Below, piece by piece: positions 17,047 through 26,668 of a stretch of DNA of 64,000 nt (its first letter is position 1; each line of letters starts with the position of its first letter). Origin of the DNA: G963923955 sp963923955 (GTDB taxonomy: Bacteria; Pseudomonadota; Gammaproteobacteria; Eutrophobiales; Eutrophobiaceae); NCBI GenBank assembly GCA_963923955.1, contig OZ000552.1, forward strand, positions 1 through 64,000, in the 5' to 3' direction. The notes under the pieces were generated by a model, which worked only from the letters and a program-made list of their open reading frames with translations, made no database searches and was not told the DNA's origin. The translations under genes and the position numbers were made by a program.

Positions 17047-18522
17047 GTGTTGACAACGAAAATAAAAACCGGCCTTGCCGCCGTCCTGCTCGGCACTTTG
17101 GCCACCGTATCTACCCCGGCCCTTGCTACCAACGCGGCCATGCTGGACTTGCTCAAGATCTTATACGACAAGGGCAGCTTAACGGCAGAGGAATATCAGC
17201 TGCTGCTCAATGCCGCCCGCAGCGATACGGAAAAGACCGCAGCGGCGGCGGAGGAAATAAGCACCCGGGTGGAAGAGGCCGCAGCGGCGACGGAGGAGCT
17301 GACCGCCCGTGTGGAGAAGACCGCCGAGCCCCGGCCCAACTTCGAGGCCCTGGAGAAAGGCAAGTTTGAAATCAAATCCGCCAATGGCGAGAACACCTTC
17401 CGCATGGGCGGGCGGCTGATGGCCGATACCACCTTTGCCTTAGGCGATGCTACGCTTGCCAGCAAGGGCGGCAGTCCGGTGACCGAGTTCCGCCGCGCGC
17501 GCATATACATACGCGGCACCTTGCAAAAATACTGGAAGTTCAAGTTTGACTATGACTTCGGCGGGCAGTCGGCGGCGGCCAATACCAGCGGTATCAAAGA
17601 CGCCTACATCGCCTACACCGGTTTCAAGCCGGTCACGCTCACCTTTGGCCATCACCGCCCACCCTTGAGCCTGGAAGATATGACCAGTTCCAACTATATC
17701 ACCTTTATCGAGCGCTCGCAGCTGGTCAACGGCATCGTGAGCGACACCGGCGGCGGACGTCAGTATGCCCTCTCCGCAAAGGGTGCTTTCAACGACATGT
17801 TCACTTTAGCTGGCGCGATCCACGCCGGCAGCGCCAATGAAGACAGCGCCGATGACCAGCATGGCCTTACCGGCCGCCTGACCTTCTCGCCCGTGCATGA
17901 GCAGACCCGCGCTGTGCATCTAGGCATCGGCGTGGACCGCTCCATCAGCAAGAACGGCGGCTTTAATATCGACGGCGAGCCGGAGATCCACCCAGGCAAG
18001 GACATCTTAGAGAACGAGGCCAAGGATTATGAAAAGGCCACCACCTTCGTGGCCGAGGCCGCCGGCATCTACGGCCCCTTCTCGGCGCAATGGGAATATG
18101 CCCGCGCGGCGCTGTCCGGCAGCCCCACCCGTGCGAACATTGATGCCAGCGCCTGGTATGTCTATGGCAGCTACTACTTAACCGGCGAGTCGCGCAACTA
18201 CAAATGGGACAAGGGCTCGTTCAGCCAAACGAAGGTGAAGCGCCCCTTCCATCAGGGCGGCCCGGGTGCCTGGGAAGTGGCGCTACGCTATACCCGCGGC
18301 GACTTTGAAAACGCGGCCGACCCCGTTGTCTCTTCCGCAGCCGAGATCCTCACCGCCGGCCTGAACTGGTATCCCAGCAACAACCTGCGCTTCTCCGCCA
18401 ACTACGTCAACGTGCTGGATGCCAACGAGGAAGCGACTAAAGAGATGCAGGATGACTTAAAAGCCGGTGCCAGCGCCAAGGACGCCAGCTACCTCATCTT
18501 TCGTGGTCAGTGGTACTTCTAA
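17047..18522 (+). CDS. oprP: Phosphate-selective porin (OprP/OprO family)
   Basis: Outer-membrane 16-strand beta-barrel expected to pass phosphate or polyphosphate. A signal peptide (residues 1-27, ending ALA) is followed by a short helical region with an alanine- and glutamate-rich coiled coil (about residues 55-92), as in Pseudomonas OprP/OprO, which trimerise. The barrel starts near FRMGGRLMADTTFALGD and ends with the aromatic C-terminus FRGQWYF recognised by BamA. The GTG start follows GAAGGAGAA at a good distance. Divergence from phoB and the Pho boxes in front support the phosphate role. Selectivity for Pi against polyphosphate cannot be told. Confidence 0.9.
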   Translation: MLTTKIKTGLAAVLLGTLATVSTPALATNAAMLDLLKILYDKGSLTAEEYQLLLNAARSDTEKTAAAAEEISTRVEEAAAATEELTARVEKTAEPRPNFEALEKGKFEIKSANGENTFRMGGRLMADTTFALGDATLASKGGSPVTEFRRARIYIRGTLQKYWKFKFDYDFGGQSAAANTSGIKDAYIAYTGFKPVTLTFGHHRPPLSLEDMTSSNYITFIERSQLVNGIVSDTGGGRQYALSAKGAFNDMFTLAGAIHAGSANEDSADDQHGLTGRLTFSPVHEQTRAVHLGIGVDRSISKNGGFNIDGEPEIHPGKDILENEAKDYEKATTFVAEAAGIYGPFSAQWEYARAALSGSPTRANIDASAWYVYGSYYLTGESRNYKWDKGSFSQTKVKRPFHQGGPGAWEVALRYTRGDFENAADPVVSSAAEILTAGLNWYPSNNLRFSANYVNVLDANEEATKEMQDDLKAGASAKDASYLIFRGQWYF

Positions 18523-18545
18523 GCGTTGCGTTTTTAGTCCGATTA

Positions 18546-18576
18546 AAGACCCCGCTGCGGCGGGGTTTTTTGTTTT
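18546..18576 (+). terminator. Intrinsic terminator after the porin gene
   Basis: CCCCGC-tgcg-GCGGGG (18550-18565) followed by six T residues lies 27 nt beyond the porin stop. It is a strong rho-independent terminator that isolates the porin from leuS. Confidence 0.9.
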
Positions 18577-18703
18577 AGCGCTCACAAGACCTCCAACAAG
18601 CCTTTGGCCGGGAAGGCCATTTCTAACATTCCTTTCACTCGCCCCCTGCGGTATTCTTGACTCCCCGCTTAACGAACTAAAAAAACAATTAACAGTAAGC
18701 CCT

Positions 18704-21286
18704 ATGGATGAGCGCTACGAGCCGGCGAAGATAGAGGCCGGGGTACAACAGCAATGGGACAAGGCGCGGCTGTTCAAGGCTGTGGAGGTACCAGGCCGAG
18801 AGAAGTTTTATTGCCTGTCCATGTTTCCTTATCCCAGCGGCCGGCTGCACATGGGCCATGTGCGCAATTATACGATTGGCGATGTCATCGCCCGCTACCA
18901 GCGCATGCAGGGCAAGAATGTCTTGCAACCGATGGGCTGGGATGCCTTCGGCCTGCCGGCGGAGAATGCGGCGTTGGCGAATAAGGTGCCGCCGGCGAAG
19001 TGGACCTATGACAACATCGCGCACATGAAAGGCCAGCTCATGGCGCTGGGCTTTGCCATCGACTGGGAGCGGGAGCTGGCGACCTGCAAGCCTGCGTATT
19101 ATCGCTGGAACCAGTGGCTGTTCCTGCGCCTGCGCAAGCAAGGTCTGGTCTATCAAAAAACCGCCACGGTGAACTGGGATCCGGTCGATCAGACCGTGCT
19201 GGCGAATGAGCAGGTCATTGATGGCTGCGGCTGGCGCACCGGGGCGCCGGTGGAGAAACGTGCCATCCCGATGTATTACCTGCGTATCACGGCCTATGCC
19301 GAGGAGTTGCTAGGGGCGCTGGATGAATTACCCGGCTGGCCGCAGCGGGTCAAGACCATGCAGGCCAACTGGATCGGGCGCAGCGAGGGCGTGGAGATCA
19401 GCTTTCCCTATGCCGCTGGCGCCGGGCAGCTAAAGGTCTTCACCACGCGCGCCGATACGCTGTTGGGCGCGACCTATGTTGCGGTGGCCGCCGAGCATCC
19501 ACTGGCAGAACAGGCCGCCAAAACTAACCCGGCGCTGGCGGCCTTCATCGAAGAATGCAAGGCCGGCGGCATCACAGAAGAAGCCCTCGCCACCCAAGAG
19601 AAGAAGGGCATGGACACCGAACTCTTTGTCCGCCATCCGCTGACCAACGAAGCCCTGCCGGTCTGGGTGGCGAACTATGTCCTGATGAGCTACGGCGAGG
19701 GGGCGGTGATGGCCGTGCCGGCGCATGATGCGCGCGACTTTGCCTTTGCCCGCCAATACGACTTGCCCATCCGCCGCGTCATTCAGGCCGAGGATGATGA
19801 GGCCGCCGCGCCCCTGACTGCGGCCTACACCGGCTATGGCCTTACTGTTAATTCCGGTGCCTTCTCCGGGCTGGGTTTTGCGGCTGCGGTGGAGGCAATC
19901 GCCGCGGCGCTGGAAGAGAAGGGACTGGGGCGCAAAAAAATCCAATATCGCTTGCGCGACTGGGGCATCTCGCGCCAGCGCTATTGGGGCTGCCCGATCC
20001 CGATTATTCATTGCCCGACCTGCGGCGAGGTGCCGGTGCCGGAGGCGCAGCTGCCGGTACGCCTGCCGGAAGACTTTATCCCCGATGGCTCCGGCAATCC
20101 CCTGGCGCGTACGCCGGCGTTTTATGAGTGTGCCTGCCCGCAGTGCAATGGTGCGGCGCGGCGCGAGACCGACACGATGGACACCTTTGTCGACTCCTCC
20201 TGGTACTACCTGCGCTACGCCTGCCCGCAGCAGGAACAAGCGATGATCGATGAACGCAGCGCCTACTGGCTGCCGGTGGATCAATACATCGGCGGCATTG
20301 AACACGCCATCTTGCATCTGCTGTATTCGCGTTTCTGGACCCGGGCCATGCGGGATCTTGGGCTGATCAATCTTGACGAGCCCTTCGCCAACCTCTTGAC
20401 GCAAGGCATGGTCTTGAACGAGATCTTTTATAGAAGATCCGAATCCGGACAGCGGGTTTATTTCAACCCGGCGGATGTGGAGATTAAGACCGATGAGCAG
20501 GGCCGGCGCACGGCTGCCTTAAAGGCCGACGGCCAGGCCGTTTCATCCGGCGGCATGGGCACCATGTCCAAGTCCAAGAACAACGGCATCGACCCGCAGG
20601 CGCTGGTGGATGCCTACGGTGCCGACACCGTGCGCCTGTTCACCATGTTCGCCGCCCCGCCGGAGCAGAGCCTGGAATGGTCGGATGCCGGCGTGGAAGG
20701 CGCTTTCCGTTTCTTAAAACGCCTATGGAAACTCGCCGTTGATAACATCCCCGTTGACCCGCCGCCCCTGGATAAGCAGAGCCTAGCGCAAGCGCAGCGC
20801 ACCCTGCGCCGCCAGGTGCATGAGACCATCGTCAAGGTGAATGACGACATCGGCCGGCGCTATACCTTCAACACGGCCATCGCCGCAGTGATGAAGCTGC
20901 TCAATGCCCTGCAAAGATTTGACGATGACACGGATAACGGCCGCGCCCTCATGCACGAGGCGCTGGAAGTCAGCCTGTTGCTGCTCTCGCCGATTGTGCC
21001 GCACATCACCGAGACCCTGTGGCGGCGGCTGGGGCATGAGGATTTCATCGCCAATGCGCACTGGCCGGAGGCTGATACCGATGCCCTGCAAAAGGACGCG
21101 CTGGAATTGATCGTGCAGGTGAACGGAAAATTACGCGGCAGGATTTCCGTGCCGGTGGCGGCTGCACAAGACACCATCAAACAAGCCGCCCTGGCCGATG
21201 AAAACGTCCAACGCTTCATCGCCGACAAGGCGATCAGCAAAGTGATCGTGGTGCCGGGGCGGTTGGTGAATGTGGTGGCCGGGTAG
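18704..21286 (+). CDS. leuS: Leucyl-tRNA synthetase
   Basis: Charges tRNA-Leu in the cytoplasm. The class I signatures are present: the HIGH equivalent HMGH at residues 49-52 (PYPSGRLHMGHVRNYT) and MSKSK at 621-625. The editing domain (CP1), with the T-rich stretch FTTRADTLLGATYVAVA, lies between them. The ATG at 18704 gives 860 aa, the same length as E. coli LeuRS; an open extension to 18467 overlaps the porin end and its terminator and is not coding. In many gammaproteobacteria leuS leads directly into lptE-holA-nadD; here a restriction-modification pair of opposite strand interrupts that order. Confidence 0.97.
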   Translation: MDERYEPAKIEAGVQQQWDKARLFKAVEVPGREKFYCLSMFPYPSGRLHMGHVRNYTIGDVIARYQRMQGKNVLQPMGWDAFGLPAENAALANKVPPAKWTYDNIAHMKGQLMALGFAIDWERELATCKPAYYRWNQWLFLRLRKQGLVYQKTATVNWDPVDQTVLANEQVIDGCGWRTGAPVEKRAIPMYYLRITAYAEELLGALDELPGWPQRVKTMQANWIGRSEGVEISFPYAAGAGQLKVFTTRADTLLGATYVAVAAEHPLAEQAAKTNPALAAFIEECKAGGITEEALATQEKKGMDTELFVRHPLTNEALPVWVANYVLMSYGEGAVMAVPAHDARDFAFARQYDLPIRRVIQAEDDEAAAPLTAAYTGYGLTVNSGAFSGLGFAAAVEAIAAALEEKGLGRKKIQYRLRDWGISRQRYWGCPIPIIHCPTCGEVPVPEAQLPVRLPEDFIPDGSGNPLARTPAFYECACPQCNGAARRETDTMDTFVDSSWYYLRYACPQQEQAMIDERSAYWLPVDQYIGGIEHAILHLLYSRFWTRAMRDLGLINLDEPFANLLTQGMVLNEIFYRRSESGQRVYFNPADVEIKTDEQGRRTAALKADGQAVSSGGMGTMSKSKNNGIDPQALVDAYGADTVRLFTMFAAPPEQSLEWSDAGVEGAFRFLKRLWKLAVDNIPVDPPPLDKQSLAQAQRTLRRQVHETIVKVNDDIGRRYTFNTAIAAVMKLLNALQRFDDDTDNGRALMHEALEVSLLLLSPIVPHITETLWRRLGHEDFIANAHWPEADTDALQKDALELIVQVNGKLRGRISVPVAAAQDTIKQAALADENVQRFIADKAISKVIVVPGRLVNVVAG

Positions 21287-21307
21287 CTTTAGTCCAACGC
21301 TTTCGTC

Positions 21308-21328
21308 ATGCCGGATTTAATCCGGCAT
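21308..21328. repeat. Palindrome after leuS
   Basis: ATGCCGGATT-t-AATCCGGCAT is a perfect 10-bp inverted repeat between leuS and the convergent restriction endonuclease gene. It belongs to a type of dispersed palindrome found between genes in many gammaproteobacteria and could act as a bidirectional transcription stop, though no clear T run follows. Confidence 0.6.
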
Positions 21329-21383
21329 CCAGTCATTAAGGAACATTGCCTTCGCGCCTGTTCAATGATCTTAAAAAAACAGA

Positions 21384-22142
21384 CTACTTCCGCTTTGGTT
21401 TCTTTGACGGGATTGCCGATGAGTTAAACTTGACAAGACTAGCCCAGTTGATCGCCCCACCATCATCACAAAACTGGCGCCCAAATTCCAGGGTGAATTT
21501 ATTTATCTGATTTGAATACGCCGCAATAAAGTCATCATTTCTGTTTTTAGCCTTATGCCCTAGTGGTTCTATAATCTCTGTGTAAAGGTTTTTATTTCCA
21601 GATACGAATTCCCAGAATTTCTGCCCGCAGTATTTATAATAATCCCCTTTATCCGGTTTGTTATCACGCCCGTAGCAACACCCATTTACGCATACAATAT
21701 TTAATCCTGAATCGCTGGTTCTTAGCGCCTTTTGTGCAGTTTTGAAATCTGATTTCATCTTGGCTATTTGACTACTATTTCCCCAGTTTGGGCCGGATTT
21801 AATATTTACAATATAGCGAACATTATCGACATCAAATTCCAGATCAATGCCTGAAATTCCTGACTTCCAACCTCCATAAACTTTGTTATTTATAAATATA
21901 GCAAGCCCTTCAAGCCAATCTCCAAATATGGTTTCCTCATTGGAAGAGATATGTGCATCTACAAGCCCTCTAATTATTTGTTCTGCCGTCAATACATACT
22001 TTTCCTTGAACAAATATGGATTCTTTCTTTTTAGAACCATATTAAGGCGTAAAGAATCAAGGCTGGATATTCTTTTTTCATGAAAAGTATTTATATTCTC
22101 TTCGACATATTTAATAACATCCCTTAAATCAATCGTTTCCAT
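21384..22142 (-). CDS. Type II restriction endonuclease (PmeII-like family)
   Basis: Probable site-specific DNA-cutting enzyme partnered with the methylase just upstream. The central segment GIDLEFDVDNVRYIVNIKSG fits a PD-(D/E)xK-like active site, with Asp100 and Lys115 as candidate metal and catalytic residues. The conserved blocks VYGGWKSG, KSGPNWGNSSQI and VNGCCYGRDNKPDKGDYYKYCGQ are ones I associate with the PmeII-like family, but no database check was possible. The start ATG at 22142 overlaps the methylase end by 14 nt; an ATG at 22160 is also open. The region is much richer in A and T than its surroundings, so it is probably acquired. Confidence 0.8.
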   Translation of the reverse strand: METIDLRDVIKYVEENINTFHEKRISSLDSLRLNMVLKRKNPYLFKEKYVLTAEQIIRGLVDAHISSNEETIFGDWLEGLAIFINNKVYGGWKSGISGIDLEFDVDNVRYIVNIKSGPNWGNSSQIAKMKSDFKTAQKALRTSDSGLNIVCVNGCCYGRDNKPDKGDYYKYCGQKFWEFVSGNKNLYTEIIEPLGHKAKNRNDDFIAAYSNQINKFTLEFGRQFCDDGGAINWASLVKFNSSAIPSKKPKRK

Positions 22143-22980
22143 ATTTAGTTCCCGGCTCAAGCAAATACAATTCTAGGGGTGAGATCTGCGCTCTGACCAT
22201 TTCATAATATTCCGGCAGTATTTCTATTCCAATAGAGTTTCTTCTCATTTTATCGGCAACAATATTCGTGGTGCCTGAACCCATAAAAGGATCCAGTACC
22301 ACATCGCCAACCTGAGTGAATAATTTTATAAACCATTCAGGCAGACGTTCGGGATACGCTGCACTATGATTTTTATTGCTGCACTCTGTTGCTAAATGCA
22401 GGACATTGGTCGGATATGCCTTGTCCCTGGCAAGCCAATTAGATATATTTTTACCGAAGCCACTACCGGCCCTAGATTCATCCCTTCTTTTATCTGTTTC
22501 ACTCAGATTTTTCAGCCTGTTTTTTGCCCAATCTCCCATCGGCACCATAACTGCTTCCTGATACATATTGAATTTCTTGTTTTTATTAAATTGCAAAAGT
22601 CTCTCCCAGGCATCCCTGAACCTGTTCGGCCATTTTCCCGGATAGCAATTTTTCTTGTGCCAGATAAATTCCTCCGTCCACAGCCATCCTTGCTTTCTCA
22701 TCGCAAGAATTAATTCCATAACATAGATGCTCCTTTCCCCCTTTAGCGCTTTCTCTTTAATATTAAGCACGAAAGTCCCGGTTGGCTTGAGCACCCTGAG
22801 CATTTCTTCCGTCTTGGGCAAAAACCAATCTACATAATCATCCGGGTGGATTCCGCCATATGTATTCTTCCGCTGATCAGCATATGGAGGAGAAGTAAAA
22901 ATTAAATCTACGGAATTATCAGGGATTTTCTTTAACGCCGCCCCACAGTCACCCAGGTGTAAATCGTGTTTAATTTCCAT
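22129..22980 (-). CDS. DNA (N4-cytosine or N6-adenine) methyltransferase
   Basis: Protects host DNA from the neighbouring endonuclease. Catalytic motif IV is TSPPY at residues 29-33 and the cofactor motif I is DPFMGSGTT at about 230-238; this order (IV before I) is the beta class, and the TSPPY form is most often found in N4-cytosine methylases. I prefer the start MEIKHDLHLGDC at 22980; ten more residues are open to 23010. It is AT-rich like its partner and is transcribed first, ahead of the nuclease, which suits safe establishment in a new host. The recognition sequence cannot be read from sequence. Confidence 0.88.
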   Translation of the reverse strand: MEIKHDLHLGDCGAALKKIPDNSVDLIFTSPPYADQRKNTYGGIHPDDYVDWFLPKTEEMLRVLKPTGTFVLNIKEKALKGERSIYVMELILAMRKQGWLWTEEFIWHKKNCYPGKWPNRFRDAWERLLQFNKNKKFNMYQEAVMVPMGDWAKNRLKNLSETDKRRDESRAGSGFGKNISNWLARDKAYPTNVLHLATECSNKNHSAAYPERLPEWFIKLFTQVGDVVLDPFMGSGTTNIVADKMRRNSIGIEILPEYYEMVRAQISPLELYLLEPGTKYGND

Positions 22981-23133
22981 GCTATGCTTTGTGTGCTGGC
23001 ATCGTTTCATCTTTCGAGGGATGGTTCGTGCAATTATACTATAAATGTGCGCCGCACCTAGCGTAGATTCTATTCTCCCATGCCTTGTAACTTCTCCCCG
23101 ATAACCTTATCCTCCAAGCCCATAAAAAGCACC

Positions 23134-23637
23134 ATGATCGACACCATAAAACAATTATCCTTGACACTGCTTTTGGCGCTGGCGCTCAGTGCCTGCGGCT
23201 TTCACCTGCGTGGTTCGCAGCAGAGCACCGAGGTCGATATTGCTGGTCTGTTCCTGCGCAGCACTGCGGCTGATCGGGTGGGCGCTGCAGTTAAGTCACA
23301 GCTGGAAAACGCAGGAACAGCATTAAGCCCTTCGCTGGCAAAGGCCGAATACATCCTCAGCCTGAGCAGGGAGGCCATCCGCCGTTCGGTGCTGAGTGTC
23401 TCGGCGAACACCGGCAAGGTGGATGAATATCAACTGGAACTCTCGGTCAACATGAGCATTGCTAAGCCCGGGCAGGACGAATTAGTAGCCGCCGAGACCA
23501 TACGCGTGGCCCGCGGTTATGCCTTTGATGAAGATGCCATACTCGGCAAGGCCGCAGAAGAGAAGCTGCTTGAAGACGAACTGCTCCGGCAGGCGGCCGC
23601 GCAGATAATCCGCAGGCTACGTGCGGCCATCCGATGA
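23134..23637 (+). CDS. lptE: LPS-assembly lipoprotein LptE
   Basis: Outer-membrane lipoprotein that plugs the LptD barrel during delivery of lipopolysaccharide to the cell surface. The signal peptide ends in the lipobox LSAC, giving lipid-modified Cys21, and is followed by GFHLRGS, the classic LptE opening. The ATG at 23134 is preferred to one 54 nt upstream because it gives a compact lipoprotein signal; the mature chain is about 147 residues. It is followed by holA after 26 nt. Its natural promoter or read-through from leuS has been cut off by the inserted restriction genes, so it probably uses a promoter between 22981 and 23133. Confidence 0.9.
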   Translation: MIDTIKQLSLTLLLALALSACGFHLRGSQQSTEVDIAGLFLRSTAADRVGAAVKSQLENAGTALSPSLAKAEYILSLSREAIRRSVLSVSANTGKVDEYQLELSVNMSIAKPGQDELVAAETIRVARGYAFDEDAILGKAAEEKLLEDELLRQAAAQIIRRLRAAIR

Positions 23638-23663
23638 AGAGAAGTAGTCTCTCGTTTTGACTC

Positions 23664-24698
23664 ATGCGTCTTAAGGCCGAGCAACTTGAATCCCACCTTG
23701 CGCGCGCCGGCTTGGCCCCGGTCTATTACCTTAGCGGCGATGAGCCCTTGCAGATGATGGAGGCGGCGGATCACATTCGCCGGGCTGCGCGCAGGGAGGG
23801 CTTTGCCGAGCGCTCGATCCTGACTGTCATGCGCGGCTTTGACTGGAATGAGTTGCAGCAGGAAGCCGCCAGCATGTCGCTGTTTGCCAGCCGGCGGCTG
23901 ATAGAACTGCGCCTGGGCGAGCACAAGCCGGGGCGGGAAGGCGCGGCTGCCTTTGTTGAGTATGCCGCCGGTCTTAATGCGGACAATGTGCTGCTGATCA
24001 CCAGCGCCAAGATCGACAAGCGCACACAGCAGAGCAAGTGGTTCAAGGCGCTGGATGAGCACGGCGTGACTGTGCAGGTTTGGCCGCTTGCGCCGGGTCG
24101 GCTGGCGGATTGGATCATGCAGCGTTGCCGCCGCCAGGGCAAGACCATCCAGCCCGATGCCGCCGCCCTGATCGCCCAGCGCGTGGAGGGCAACCTGCTG
24201 GCCGCCCGGCAGGAGCTGGAAAAGCTCTGCCTGCTGTGCGACAAACCCGACATCGACAGCAGTGATGTGATGAACAGCGTTGTTGATAGCGCCAGATTCG
24301 ATGTATTTGCCTTAATCGAATGCGCCTATCTCGGTCGGCACGAACGAGTCGCCCGTATGCTGCGTGGGCTCAAAAACGAAGGCGTTGAGGCCATCGCCGT
24401 CTTCGGTGCGCTCATGTGGGAGTTCCGCCGCACCTGCGCCATTGCCTATGCGCTTGAAGAGGGCGCGGCGAAAGAACAACTCTTTCATTCCTTCCGCATC
24501 TGGCAGCAGCGCAAGGCGGCCTTAGAAGCCGTGTTGCGACGCCTTGACACCAAGCAATTCGCCGGCCTGTTGTGCGATGCCGCCGCCATCGATAAAACTC
24601 TAAAAGGCGCGCTGGCGGGCGATGCCTGGGACAAGATAGAGGCTTTCTTATTTAGGCTGGCCGGTGTTCGACTGGCCTCGGCGACAATGGGGCCATGA
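23664..24698 (+). CDS. holA: DNA polymerase III subunit delta
   Basis: Clamp-loader subunit that opens the beta sliding clamp during DNA replication. The protein has the expected size (344 aa; E. coli 343) and the N-terminal family text QLESHLARAGLAPVYYLSGDEPLQMMEAAD, shown here only in part by its key block YYLSGDEPL at about residues 19-27, with an AAA+-like domain and a C-terminal helical collar domain. The stop overlaps the proA start (ATGA), so the two are coupled. The lptE-holA-nadD order is typical, but proA between holA and nadD is less usual. Confidence 0.93.
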   Translation: MRLKAEQLESHLARAGLAPVYYLSGDEPLQMMEAADHIRRAARREGFAERSILTVMRGFDWNELQQEAASMSLFASRRLIELRLGEHKPGREGAAAFVEYAAGLNADNVLLITSAKIDKRTQQSKWFKALDEHGVTVQVWPLAPGRLADWIMQRCRRQGKTIQPDAAALIAQRVEGNLLAARQELEKLCLLCDKPDIDSSDVMNSVVDSARFDVFALIECAYLGRHERVARMLRGLKNEGVEAIAVFGALMWEFRRTCAIAYALEEGAAKEQLFHSFRIWQQRKAALEAVLRRLDTKQFAGLLCDAAAIDKTLKGALAGDAWDKIEAFLFRLAGVRLASATMGP

Positions 24699-25951
24699 AC
24701 ATTAAAGATTACATGCTAAAGATCGGGCAAAGGGCGCGCGCCGCCGCCCGGCAGATGGCCGCCGCCGCCACCGGCACAAAAAACCATTGCCTTGAGGAAA
24801 TCGCAAGGGCCATTCTTGCGCAGACGCAAAAACTGCTGGCTGAAAATCAACGCGATTTAGAAGCAGGCGAGAAAAACGGGCTGGATGCGGCGCTGCTGGA
24901 GCGGCTGGCGCTGGATGATAGCCGCATCAAAGCCATAGCCGAGGGCCTGCGCGAGATCGCTGCGCTGGCCGATCCCATCGGTGCCGTCAGCGACATGCGC
25001 TATCGCCCCAGCGGCATCCAGGTCGGGCGCATGCGCGTGCCGCTCGGCGTGGTCGGCATCATCTACGAATCCCGCCCGAATGTCACTGCGGACGCCGCCG
25101 GGCTGTGCCTGAAATCCGGCAACGCCGCCATCCTGCGCGGCGGCTCCGAAGCCTTCTATTCCAACCAGGCAATCGCCCACTGCATCGCCGCCGGACTGCA
25201 CAACGCCGGGCTGCCCGAAGATGCGGTGCAGGTGCTGGAAACCAAAGACCGGGCCGCGGTCGGCGCCCTCTTGTCGCTGGCCGAGTATGTGGATGTCATC
25301 GTCCCGCGCGGCGGCAAGGGCTTGATCGAGCGCGTCAGCGCGGAAGCAAAGATGCCGGTCATCAAACACCTGGACGGGCTGTGCCATGTCTATGTTGATG
25401 ACAAGGCCGACTTAGACAAGGCGGTTGCGATCGCCTTTAACGCCAAGACGCAGCGCTACGGCACCTGCAACACGATGGAGTGTCTGTTGGTTGCCGAAGG
25501 GATCGCTGATGCCGTGTTACGCCGGCTTGCGCCCATGTATGCAAAGGCCGGGGTGGAGTTGCGCGGCTGTGAGAAAACCCGTGCGCTCATCCCGCAGGCC
25601 GTGGCCGCGACTGAGGCCGATTACGCCACCGAATACCTCGCCCCTATTCTGTCGGTGAAGATCGTCGGCGGGCTGGATGAGGCGCTTGCTCATATTGCTG
25701 CATACGGCTCACAACATACCGACAGCATCGTAACCGAAGACTTCAGCCGGGCGCGGCGTTTTTTACGGGAAGTTGATTCCAGTTCCGTCATGGTGAACGC
25801 CTCCACCCGTTTTGCCGATGGCTTTGAATACGGCTTGGGGGCTGAAATCGGCATCAGCACGGACAAGTTCCACGCCCGCGGCCCGGTTGGCTTAGAAGGC
25901 TTAAGCTCGCAAAAATACATCGTCATCGGCGATGGGCAGATCAGGGAGTAA
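24695..25951 (+). CDS. proA: Gamma-glutamyl phosphate reductase
   Basis: Second step of proline synthesis: NADPH-dependent reduction of glutamyl 5-phosphate to glutamate semialdehyde. It has the aldehyde-dehydrogenase fold with the catalytic cysteine Cys258 in RYGTCNTMECLLV, plus the family blocks GVVGIIYESRPNVT and IVPRGGKGLIERV, and the C-terminal ASTRFADGFEYGLGAEIGIS. 418 aa matches E. coli (417). It overlaps holA by 4 nt and is followed by nadD, so the cluster is co-transcribed. No proB is in the window. Confidence 0.97.
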   Translation: MNIKDYMLKIGQRARAAARQMAAAATGTKNHCLEEIARAILAQTQKLLAENQRDLEAGEKNGLDAALLERLALDDSRIKAIAEGLREIAALADPIGAVSDMRYRPSGIQVGRMRVPLGVVGIIYESRPNVTADAAGLCLKSGNAAILRGGSEAFYSNQAIAHCIAAGLHNAGLPEDAVQVLETKDRAAVGALLSLAEYVDVIVPRGGKGLIERVSAEAKMPVIKHLDGLCHVYVDDKADLDKAVAIAFNAKTQRYGTCNTMECLLVAEGIADAVLRRLAPMYAKAGVELRGCEKTRALIPQAVAATEADYATEYLAPILSVKIVGGLDEALAHIAAYGSQHTDSIVTEDFSRARRFLREVDSSSVMVNASTRFADGFEYGLGAEIGISTDKFHARGPVGLEGLSSQKYIVIGDGQIRE

Positions 25952-25993
25952 GCCCGCATCCTTAAGCCCATCCGCCGCCCGCGCCGCTTGCAC

Positions 25994-26668
25994 ATGACCG
26001 GCCCCATCGGCATCCTGGGCGGCACCTTCGACCCGGTGCATAATGGCCACTTGCACCTTGCGCTTGAGTCCTGTCGGGCGGCCGGGCTGGCCGAAGTGCG
26101 CCTGCTGCCGCTGCATATCCCCGCCCACCGCGCCAGCCCGACGGCCAGCACCGAGCAGCGCCTGGCCATGCTGGAACTGGCAGTGCGTGAGCATGGAACG
26201 CTGCTGATTGATGAGCGGGAACTACAGCGCAATGCGGTCTCCTACACCATCGATACGCTAAAGTCCCTGCGGCGGGAATACGGCAGCCGCTCTTTGTGTC
26301 TCATCCTCGGCCTGGATGCCTTTCAGGGTCTCAATCGCTGGCATGAATGGCGATTGCTCCCGGATTACGCGCATATTATTGTGGCGGAGAGGCCCGGCAA
26401 TCCGGCAAGATTCAAACAAGACGACATTGCAAAGTTATGTAAGCAGCGCGCAGCACCGGACAGCGCCGCCCTGCACCAGCGCGCGGCGGGCGGCATCTTG
26501 AAGATAGACCCGCCCATGCCGGACATCTCCGCCACACAGATTCGACAGGCGATTGCGATGGGGGAAAAAATCCGTCATTTGCTGCCCGCAGCGGTGGCCG
26601 ATTACATTGAAGCACAGCAACTCTACCGAGCAGAAGATGATCCAGGACATACTACAAAGACTGCTTGA
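25994..26668 (+). CDS. nadD: Nicotinate-nucleotide adenylyltransferase
   Basis: Joins ATP and nicotinate mononucleotide to make deamido-NAD. The nucleotidyltransferase signature GGTFDPVHNGHLHLA is at residues 8-22, with the (T/H)xGH histidines, and the ISATQIR motif near the C-terminus binds the phosphates. The ATG at 25994 gives 224 aa; a TTG two codons upstream is also in frame. It overlaps rsfS by 32 nt. It belongs, with nadA and nadX elsewhere in the window, to one NAD pathway. Confidence 0.95.
   Translation: MTGPIGILGGTFDPVHNGHLHLALESCRAAGLAEVRLLPLHIPAHRASPTASTEQRLAMLELAVREHGTLLIDERELQRNAVSYTIDTLKSLRREYGSRSLCLILGLDAFQGLNRWHEWRLLPDYAHIIVAERPGNPARFKQDDIAKLCKQRAAPDSAALHQRAAGGILKIDPPMPDISATQIRQAIAMGEKIRHLLPAAVADYIEAQQLYRAEDDPGHTTKTA

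Noticed and set aside
18467..18703. Open extension of leuS upstream of 18704
   Set aside because: It overlaps the porin end and its terminator, does not resemble LeuRS, and the ATG at 18704 gives exactly the family length.
19430..20404. 324-codon open frame on the minus strand within leuS
   Set aside because: It is the antisense of a GC-rich conserved gene, has Arg/Gly/His-rich composition and no recognisable domain.
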